Assembly: GCA_036517855.1 (NCBI GenBank)
Contig: DATDSR010000020.1
Span: 1-10,935, forward strand
DNA length: 10,935 nucleotides
Direction of reading: 5' to 3'
Origin: DATDSR01 sp036517855
Lineage (GTDB): Bacteria > Patescibacteriota > Minisyncoccia > Phycocordibacterales > DATDSR01
The notes below the pieces were generated by a model. It was not told the origin of the DNA. It did no database searches and saw only the letters and a list, made by a program, of their open reading frames with translations. This document shows positions 4,864-9,241 of the stretch, piece after piece (position 1 is the first letter of the stretch; the number at the start of each line of letters is the position of its first letter). The translations under genes and the position numbers were made by a program.

Positions 4864-6933
4864 TTACTGCGAGCCTCCCAAGCCCCAGGTTATTTGATGT
4901 CTGGGCACGTCTACTTCGGCTAATTTGAGTTTGATTTTGTCACCAAGTCTGTACACCTTTTTAGTTTTGCGACCAACTAAGGCGAACTTCTTTTCGTCGA
5001 ATTCGTAGTAGTCGTCGCCGAGGGAGGAGAGTCTCAGCATACCTTCGCATTTGGTTACTGTGTCCTCGGCGTAAATACCCCACTCGGTCACGCCAGTGAT
5101 GAGGCCGTCGTACTCTTGACCGCTATTAGTTTGCAAACGCTCCAACATAAACTCGGCTTGTTTGTACTTAACACTTTCGCGCTCGGCGTCGGCGGCCTCC
5201 TTCTCTTTGACACTCGAGTAGCGGGCCATCCTCTCGAAGTTGGCTACCTCTGAGGGTTCAATGGCCTTACCGTCCAAATATTTGGTAAGCAGGCGATGCA
5301 CCACCGTGTCGGGGTAACGTCGGATGGGTGAAGTGAAGTGGGTGTAAAACTCAAAGCCTAGACCGAAGTGGCCAATGTTGCGCGTAGAATACACAGCCTT
5401 GGCCATTGAGCGGAGCACGGCCGTGTGTACCAAGCCCTCAACCTCCTCACCTTCGATTTCGTCGAAGAGCTTCTTAATCTCTGGCGCGCCGAAGTTCTTT
5501 ATATCGCCTTCGATCTTGTAACCAAGAGTACGGAGGAAGGTTTTGAGCAAGCCGATACGCTCGGGGTCGGGCTTCTCGTGGATGCGGTACATCGAGGCCC
5601 CGCCGTGTTTGCCCACCGCTTTGAAGAGGAAGTGGGCCACGTGCTTGTTGGCAAGGAGCATAAACTCTTCAATGAGTTTGTGCGTGGGCAAACGCTCTTT
5701 AATGTAAATGCGCACAGGTTTCTTCGCGGCGTCGAGCTCAATGCGCACCTCGTCTTTGTCGAAGATGATCGAACCTTTGCGCAAACGCTCTTTGAGTAGC
5801 TCCTGCGAGATCGAATTTAAAACAGCGAGTTCACTCGCGTAAGGTCCCTTCTTCGTAGCTAGCACCTCGGCCGCCTCTTGGTAAGTGAAGCGCTTGTGCG
5901 AATGGATGATAGTGCGGCCAAACCACTCGCTATGCACTTTGCCATCCTTGCTAATTTCGAAAATTGCCGAATATGTGAGCCTATCTTGGTCGGGCACAAG
6001 CGAGCAAATGTCGGCCGAGAGAGCCTCGGGCAACATCGGGATAGTGCGGTCTACAAGATACACACTGTTGGCCCGCTCGGCCGCCTCGCGGTCAAGTGCT
6101 GTGCCCGGCCGCACAAAATACGACACATCAGCGATGTGTATGCCAACCTCAAACTTGCCATCACCCAAATCTTTAAACGAAAGCGCATCGTCGAAATCCT
6201 TGGCATCAGCCGGGTCGATGGTGAAGGTCGCCGTCGATCGAAGATCCCGCCTTCGCTTTGCTTCGGCGGGCAGGCCCGCCTGGTAGTGCGATTGAATATC
6301 TTTGGCCTCCTTCTCAACCTCGGGCTCAAAATTGTAAACAATGCCACCGGCGGCCAGTATCGACTTCATCTCCGTCTCGTGCTCACCCTTTTTGCCCAGA
6401 GTTGCCACTACCTTGCCCTCAATGGGCGCGCTGTGCCAATCTGTAATCTCTACCAACACCTTCTCATCTTTAACCTCAGGAGCTCGTACTGCCACTTCCA
6501 AATACATCCGCCTGTCATCCGCCACAAACTTGCCATCAATGAACTGCCCCACAAAACGTTTGCGCGCCCGCTCAAGCACCTTCACAATTTCACCGGTCAG
6601 CTCTTGCTGACCGCCCCGCGAAGCCTTGGCGAAGTGGGGCCGTGCGATTCGCACCAGCACCCTGTCCCCATGCAAAGCCGTGCTCAAACTCATCGGCGGA
6701 ATATTTATCTCGTCTTTAAACCCGTCACCCCGTCGCTCGCGAGCGACGGGGTCAGGCAAAACAAAACCCCCCTTGCGCCCCGCAAGTTTGATTGTGCCCT
6801 CAACTTCTTTTATCCCCGCGGTCGGTCCGCTTCGTGAGCGGTCCGACCGCTGATTCTTGAACTTGGCCCTGTGTCCATGATTCTTTCCCTTGCCCCCAAA
6901 TTCTTTTCGCTTGTTCGAAAATCCACGTTGCAT
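4864..6933 (-). CDS. rnr: Ribonuclease R (RNase II/R family 3'-5' exoribonuclease)
   Basis: A 689-residue exoribonuclease that degrades structured RNA. A basic tail (1-40) comes first, then cold-shock-type OB domains (about 42-200), the RNB catalytic domain from about 228 with TIDPADAKDFDDA (238-250; metal ligands D240, D246, D248, D249), GHFGLGFEFYTHFTSPIRRYPD (521-542), and a C-terminal S1 domain (about 605-688). Four palindromic elements are translated in frame: RSDRSRSGPTAG (29-40), PVARERRGDG (62-71), HFAKASRGG (100-108) and QAGLPAEAKRRR (218-229). All lie outside the catalytic core, in linkers or loops. The start at 6933 is preferred because a TAGAAT -10 box lies 8 nt upstream; starts at 6951 or 6999 are open in frame, but the latter overlaps the divergent gene. 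No Shine-Dalgarno site is seen. Confidence 0.94.
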   Translation of the reverse strand: MQRGFSNKRKEFGGKGKNHGHRAKFKNQRSDRSRSGPTAGIKEVEGTIKLAGRKGGFVLPDPVARERRGDGFKDEINIPPMSLSTALHGDRVLVRIARPHFAKASRGGQQELTGEIVKVLERARKRFVGQFIDGKFVADDRRMYLEVAVRAPEVKDEKVLVEITDWHSAPIEGKVVATLGKKGEHETEMKSILAAGGIVYNFEPEVEKEAKDIQSHYQAGLPAEAKRRRDLRSTATFTIDPADAKDFDDALSFKDLGDGKFEVGIHIADVSYFVRPGTALDREAAERANSVYLVDRTIPMLPEALSADICSLVPDQDRLTYSAIFEISKDGKVHSEWFGRTIIHSHKRFTYQEAAEVLATKKGPYASELAVLNSISQELLKERLRKGSIIFDKDEVRIELDAAKKPVRIYIKERLPTHKLIEEFMLLANKHVAHFLFKAVGKHGGASMYRIHEKPDPERIGLLKTFLRTLGYKIEGDIKNFGAPEIKKLFDEIEGEEVEGLVHTAVLRSMAKAVYSTRNIGHFGLGFEFYTHFTSPIRRYPDTVVHRLLTKYLDGKAIEPSEVANFERMARYSSVKEKEAADAERESVKYKQAEFMLERLQTNSGQEYDGLITGVTEWGIYAEDTVTKCEGMLRLSSLGDDYYEFDEKKFALVGRKTKKVYRLGDKIKLKLAEVDVPRHQITWGLGGSQ
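6246..6280 (-). repeat. In-frame GC-rich palindromic element in rnr (AGLPAEA)
   Basis: CCCGCC (6246-6251) can pair with GGCGGG (6265-6270), and GGCGGGC (6265-6271) can also pair with GCCCGCC (6274-6280), giving competing hairpins. It encodes residues 218-229 of RNase R just before the catalytic IDPADAKDFDD block, where the family normally has a short variable Glu-rich helix. Confidence 0.6.
6614..6639 (-). repeat. 26-bp repeat in rnr, second copy in trmD
   Basis: On the minus strand this 26-mer begins CCCCACTTCGC and ends CTTCGCGGGG. It matches trmD 9496-9521 at 23 of 26 positions. Here it is read as PHFAKASRGG; in trmD the same DNA is read in another frame as LPTSLKLRGT. The ends CCCC/GGGG are complementary and the centre is an imperfect palindrome. 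Confidence 0.7.
6727..6752 (-). repeat. Perfect 26-bp palindrome in rnr
   Basis: ACCCCGTCGCTCG (6727-6739) is followed with no spacer by its exact reverse complement (6740-6752). It encodes PVARERRGDG between VLPD and KDEINIPP in the first OB domain; in relatives these two motifs are close together. Confidence 0.75.
6818..6850 (-). repeat. In-frame palindromic element in the rnr N-terminal tail (QRSD/GPT type)
   Basis: GCGGTCGGTCCGCT (6818-6831) and AGCGGTCCGACCGC (6837-6850) form a 14-bp stem with one mismatch and a 5-nt loop. On the coding strand it gives QRSDRSRSGPTAG, very close to the peptide made by the smc element at 3160-3195. Confidence 0.75.
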
Positions 6934-6941
6934 AGACTCCG

Positions 6942-6947
6942 ATTCTA
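6942..6947 (-). promoter_or_regulatory. rnr -10 box (extended)
   Basis: On the minus strand TAGAAT (5/6 to consensus) is preceded by TGT, giving an extended -10 element. The ATG at 6933 starts nine bases after it, so transcription would begin at or just before the start codon. No good -35 box is visible. Confidence 0.45.
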
Positions 6948-6975
6948 ACATAATATGCTCTCGGAGGGAGGAAGT

Positions 6976-7215
6976 ATGCGTAAAGTTCTCCATTACCACC
7001 CGACATCAGGCAAACCGGTTATCGGCGAAGCCTTAAGGGTAGGGATGACCGTTGGCCAAGGGGATATGAAAAGAGGAGATAAAGATTGGGAGGAGACGTC
7101 GAACCAAGACGTTGGCCATCCAGTCGATAAGCAGGAAGAGGACGGTGCCATGTATGTCCGACCAGCTTCAGACCCCGAGCCGCAGCCGCAAGAAGGGGAG
7201 CCGAAGAACTTCTGA
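6976..7215 (+). CDS. Small accessory protein sharing an N-terminal module with the 7771 gene
   Basis: A 79-residue protein of unknown function. Residues 5-30 fit L-H-x-H-P-x-S-x3-V-x-G-x2-L-R-x-G-x2-V-x2-G-D, and W38 follows. The same string occurs without gaps in the product of the gene at 7771. The rest is hydrophilic and acidic, with a Pro/Glu-rich tail (64-79) that looks disordered. There is no signal peptide or membrane segment. ATG 6976 follows a strong GGAGGGAGGAAG Shine-Dalgarno stretch, which decides the start over an in-frame ATG at 6955. It is divergent from rnr and their upstream regions overlap. The stop is TGA. Function should not be guessed; a small binding module shared by two neighbours is the only safe statement. 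Confidence 0.68.
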   Translation: MRKVLHYHPTSGKPVIGEALRVGMTVGQGDMKRGDKDWEETSNQDVGHPVDKQEEDGAMYVRPASDPEPQPQEGEPKNF

Positions 7216-7242
7216 CCCGGTGTACCCCGTTCTGGCAGAGGT

Positions 7243-7260
7243 AGCGAAGACCCATTCGCT
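7243..7260 (+). repeat. Short hairpin between accessory genes
   Basis: AGCGAA (7243-7248) pairs with TTCGCT (7255-7260) around a 6-nt loop. It lies in the 78-bp gap between the 6976 and 7294 genes. With only 6 bp and no T-run it may be incidental or a weak processing site. Confidence 0.3.
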
Positions 7261-7293
7261 GTGTGATCACAACGTAAGTTAGCGGGGGGCCCT

Positions 7294-7521
7294 ATGCACG
7301 TCACGGATGATGAGATTCGTGCGAGTTTAGATTCACAACGTAGTTTTATCTCACGAGGGCAAAGTGCTAAAGAACTCGGATCGCTTGCAGACAAGTATAG
7401 CGACCCAGTCATAGAACACAGCAAGACTTGTCCCGAGTGTAGAACGAGGACAACCCAGATAATTCTTGAGGGGATGTTCGAGACAATCGTGCAGGCGCTA
7501 AAGGAAGATCATCTTGGTTAG
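7294..7521 (+). CDS. Small protein with an Hx3Cx2C motif (possible zf-HC2-like)
   Basis: A 75-residue protein with H42-SKT-C46-PE-C49, the Hx3Cx2C spacing of zinc-binding anti-sigma (ZAS, zf-HC2) domains. An acidic helix (4-14) and a second helix (25-36) lie before it and an amphipathic C-terminal helix (54-72) after it, the order seen in zf-HC2 domains. There is no membrane segment, unlike many anti-sigma factors, and no sigma factor gene lies next to it, so an anti-sigma role is only a possibility. A G-rich stretch (GCGGGGGG) about 5-12 bp upstream is a weak Shine-Dalgarno candidate. A GC-rich terminator follows the stop directly. Confidence 0.62.
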   Translation: MHVTDDEIRASLDSQRSFISRGQSAKELGSLADKYSDPVIEHSKTCPECRTRTTQIILEGMFETIVQALKEDHLG

Positions 7522-7555
7522 ACGGGCGGAGGGCTGAGATGGCCCCCGCCCGTTT
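7522..7555 (+). terminator. Intrinsic terminator after the 7294 gene
   Basis: ACGGGCGG (7522-7529) plus GGGC (7531-7534) pairs with GCCC and CCGCCCGT (7542-7553), with one bulged A and a 7-nt loop, and TTT ends at 7555. The T-run is short. It starts directly after the TAG stop codon. Confidence 0.6.
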
Positions 7556-7568
7556 ACAATTCAAACCA

Positions 7569-7606
7569 TGTCGTAATATTCCCGCGACCGCTACAATATT
7601 ACGACA
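7569..7606 (+). promoter_or_regulatory. Operator-like dyad over a putative promoter
   Basis: TGTCGTAATATT (7569-7580) and AATATTACGACA (7595-7606) are perfect 12-bp inverted half-sites with a 14-bp spacer. A TACAAT -10 box (7592-7597, 5/6) overlaps the right half, and the -35 position for a 17-nt spacer falls in the left half, although no good -35 box is seen. This fits a repressed promoter for the 7771 gene. A simple RNA hairpin, or a terminator for upstream transcription, is the alternative. Confidence 0.5.
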
Positions 7607-7770
7607 CTTGCAAAAATCAGCCGTGAGAGTAGGGTAGAGCAGGGAAAGTTCCCAAAACCGTTTCTCTCGCACCCCTCCGATTTTGATCGGAGCCAAATCG
7701 CGCATCCCGTGCGACCGGACGAGAGAGACACCTGCCGCGGTTGGGCAAGGACCAACCCTCGGAGGTTAAG
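7607..7770 (+). other. Structured 5' leader of the 7771 gene
   Basis: If transcription starts from the 7592 box, the leader is about 165 nt. It holds several stems: GGGA/TCCC (7642-7653), CTCCGAT/ATCGGAG (7675-7692), CGCA/TGCG (7701-7713) and GGTTGG/CCAACC (7739-7757). TCTCTCG (7663-7669) can pair with CGAGAGA (7720-7726) to enclose two hairpins, but its CTCTC can also pair with GAGAG at 7625-7629, so the two folds exclude each other. The Shine-Dalgarno site GGAGG (7761-7765) follows. I match it to no known riboswitch, and no protein gene is visible. Confidence 0.4.
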
Positions 7771-8226
7771 ATGGATCAGCTGATGAAACTCCACATGCAC
7801 CCAGGGTCGTCTGCGAGCGTCTCCGGTTTCCGTCTTCGGTCTGGAGACGAGATCTTGCCTGGTGACGTGTACAACGCTACAAACGGTGAATGGCGCGGGG
7901 ACGCATCTCTAGCCGGCCTTGTCCTGGGCGAGCGCACCGAGGCAATCTGGATCAGACCGTCAAAGCTAGGTCTTGATCCTCTGGAAGTACTTGAGACAAT
8001 GCTGACCCACGCCATCACCGGCCTGGGCAACGTTGTACTCATGGGACAAGAACAGCAACGTGATGGTCGGGGCAACAAGCATGCTATGGTATTGCAAGGT
8101 TGTGCTCAACATAGGCTACGTGTCCTTGAGGAGTGGTCGCAATTCCTTCCTGATGGAACCCCGATCAAGGTCCACCTCGCTTCCGTCATGATCCCGCTCG
8201 GCCTGGTGCCGTACAAGAAGGAGTAA
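7771..8226 (+). CDS. Accessory protein with shared N-terminal module plus C-terminal domain (151 aa)
   Basis: Unknown function. Residues 7-32 (LHMHP...SGFRLRSGDEILPGD) align without gaps to residues 5-30 of the 6976 product, and W41 follows the module. G-[YF]-R-L-x-x-G-[DE]...GD...W strings are, as far as I recall, common in small phage and CPR proteins of unknown role. The remaining 110 residues form a mixed alpha/beta-looking domain with IWIRPSKL, a helix LEVLETMLTHAI, a strand NVVLMGQEQ, and a C-terminal hydrophobic strand VHLASVMIPLGLV; no catalytic motif is recognised. The start at 7771 is chosen because GGAGG (7761-7765) is optimally spaced; an upstream in-frame TTG (7741) has no such support. 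A strong terminator follows. It is probably a single-gene unit with its own control region. Confidence 0.75.
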   Translation: MDQLMKLHMHPGSSASVSGFRLRSGDEILPGDVYNATNGEWRGDASLAGLVLGERTEAIWIRPSKLGLDPLEVLETMLTHAITGLGNVVLMGQEQQRDGRGNKHAMVLQGCAQHRLRVLEEWSQFLPDGTPIKVHLASVMIPLGLVPYKKE

Positions 8227-8232
8227 GTCGGG

Positions 8233-8271
8233 GGGCCGGAGGAGCGCAGGTTGCGCTCTCCGGCCCTTTTT
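8233..8271 (+). terminator. Strong intrinsic terminator after the 7771 gene
   Basis: GGGCCGGA and GAGCGCA (8233-8248, one bulged G) pair with TGCGCTC and TCCGGCCC (8252-8266) around a very short loop, followed by TTTTT (8267-8271). This is a textbook Rho-independent terminator. Its 3' arm also contains the likely -35 region of rpsP. Confidence 0.88.
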
Positions 8272-8279
8272 GCTAGAGT
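8251..8279 (+). promoter_or_regulatory. rpsP promoter overlapping the upstream terminator
   Basis: The extended -10 element TGCTAGAGT (8271-8279; hexamer 8274-8279) lies 17 nt after TTGCGC (8251-8256), a weak -35 box (3/6) in the terminator stem. Seven bases separate the -10 box from ATG 8287, again close to leaderless geometry. Confidence 0.45.
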
Positions 8280-8286
8280 AGGCCCT

Positions 8287-8709
8287 ATGCTAATGATGCG
8301 ATTACAACGATTGGGACGAAAGCACGACCCCTCTTACCGAGTGGTGGTGACCGAGAAGACTTCGGGCCCGAAGGCTGGCAAGTTCGTGGAGGACTTGGGC
8401 CATTATGATGCTCGCCTTGGTAAAGGCCTCGGCAAAGATTTAACTATTAATACTGAACGAGCCAAGTATTGGTTGGGTGTAGGTGCCACTGCCTCGGGCA
8501 CACTCCACAACTTGCTTGTGCGAGAGGGCATTGTGAAGGGCAAAAAGCGCGACGTGCGACCTGCTAAAGTAGTTGTGAAAGAAACTGCTCAAACACCACA
8601 AACTGAACAAACGGCTCTAACAATGTCTGAAACTGAACAAGCACCAAACGAGGAGGTGAAAACAGAGGCAGTGAAAGAGGAGGTCGCGAGCGAAACTGCC
8701 CCCGCTTAG
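8287..8709 (+). CDS. rpsP: Small ribosomal subunit protein bS16 with acidic C-terminal tail
   Basis: A 140-residue S16, a structural and assembly protein of the 30S subunit. The core is clear: MLMMRLQRLGRKHDPSYRVVVTE at the N-terminus, FVEDLGHYD (33-41), and ERAKYWLGVGATASGTLHNLLVREGIV (57-83). After about residue 98 comes an extra tail rich in Thr, Glu, Gln and Ala with a repeated TEQ element (TPQTEQ, SETEQ); S16 is usually 75-90 residues in bacteria, so the tail is an addition, probably disordered. The start at 8287 gives the family N-terminus; an upstream in-frame TTG (8251) lies inside the terminator. No Shine-Dalgarno site. It leads the rpsP-khpA-trmD block. Confidence 0.93.
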   Translation: MLMMRLQRLGRKHDPSYRVVVTEKTSGPKAGKFVEDLGHYDARLGKGLGKDLTINTERAKYWLGVGATASGTLHNLLVREGIVKGKKRDVRPAKVVVKETAQTPQTEQTALTMSETEQAPNEEVKTEAVKEEVASETAPA

Positions 8710-8730
8710 AACATTGGGTGATTGAGATTT

Positions 8731-8770
8731 GTTTGAGCGTTTGAGCCGTTTGAAGTGTTTGTTATGTTTG
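8731..8770 (+). repeat. Five spaced GTTTG repeats before khpA
   Basis: GTTTG begins at 8731, 8739, 8748, 8757 and 8766, a near-regular 8-9 bp spacing that covers the -35 region of the khpA promoter. This may be a decayed tandem repeat or a protein-binding array. Confidence 0.4.
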
Positions 8771-8777
8771 CTACAAT
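8750..8777 (+). promoter_or_regulatory. khpA promoter
   Basis: TTGAAG (8750-8755), a 16-nt spacer and TACAAT (8772-8777) preceded by TGC, an extended -10 element. The predicted start near 8784 leaves a leader of about 22 nt before ATG 8806 with no Shine-Dalgarno site. khpA therefore may be transcribed separately from rpsP. Confidence 0.55.
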
Positions 8778-8805
8778 GTAGTCATTATCAGTATCACTGA
8801 ATATT

Positions 8806-9189
8806 ATGGAGAAAGACCAGGAACTGTTGGAGTATGTTATCAAGGCTATAGTGGATCACCCCGAGGCGGTTAAGATTGCGCGCATTATCGATGAGCGCGG
8901 CGTGCTACTTACCCTCGACATTCATGCCGAGGATATGGGCAAAGTTATCGGCAAGTTGGGCAACACGGCCAAGGCCATCCGCACTATCTTGCGCGTGGTG
9001 GGGATTAAGAACGGCGCCCGCGTGAACTTAAAGATCAACGAGCCCGAAGGTAGCACTCGCCCAGTGCGTGCCACCAATGACGAAGGCGTAACGTCAGCCG
9101 AGCCCGGCTACGTGCACACAAGGGAGGCAAAGCAGGCGCCAGCACTCAAGTCTGTTGACGAAGCCATGGCCGATCTCAATCTTGAATAG
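8806..9189 (+). CDS. khpA: KH-domain RNA-binding protein KhpA with C-terminal extension
   Basis: A 127-residue protein whose first 78 residues match KhpA, the small single-KH RNA-binding protein encoded between rpsP and trmD in many bacteria. The N-terminal helix LLEYVIKAIVDHPEAVKI leads to the GxxG loop VIGKLG (47-52) and the following helix NTAKAIRTILRVV, the RNA-contacting part of a KH domain. KhpA often pairs with KhpB to bind many RNAs. Residues 79-127 are an extra hydrophilic tail; family members are usually 75-90 long. There is no Shine-Dalgarno site. The usual rimM gene is missing between this gene and trmD. Confidence 0.9.
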   Translation: MEKDQELLEYVIKAIVDHPEAVKIARIIDERGVLLTLDIHAEDMGKVIGKLGNTAKAIRTILRVVGIKNGARVNLKINEPEGSTRPVRATNDEGVTSAEPGYVHTREAKQAPALKSVDEAMADLNLE

Positions 9190-9190
9190 T

Positions 9191-9241
9191 GAATTAGGAA
9201 TAATGAATTATGGTTAAATCATAATTCTTAATTCATAATTC
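9191..9241 (+). repeat. AT-rich inverted repeat touching the trmD start codon
   Basis: Two 22-nt arms (9191-9212 and 9220-9241) pair with three mismatches around a 7-nt loop; the inner 8 bp are GAATTATG/CATAATTC. It fills the whole khpA-trmD gap and ends at the base before the trmD ATG. No T-run follows. It could control trmD translation or be a small miniature-element-like repeat. Confidence 0.65.

Noticed and set aside
5878..6837. A 319-codon open frame on the plus strand opposite rnr
   Set aside because: It is antisense to a clearly conserved RNase R, has no motif or ribosome binding site, and a composition expected of an antisense shadow.
6934..6999. Longer RNase R starting at 6999 or 6951
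   Set aside because: No ribosome binding site or conserved sequence there, and 6999 would overlap the divergent 6976 gene; 6951 remains possible.
7620..7700. Possible tRNA or tRNA remnant in the 7771 leader
   Set aside because: Some stems and a CCA-like end look suggestive, but there is no matching acceptor stem, anticodon arm or T-loop consensus.
4471..8226. The accessory genes as a toxin-antitoxin or defence system
   Set aside because: The genes are not in tight pairs, most have separate signals, and none shows a nuclease, kinase, antitoxin or other defence motif.
8251..8286. Longer S16 starting at TTG 8251
   Set aside because: The extension would be encoded by the terminator stem and the promoter; S16 begins normally at 8287.
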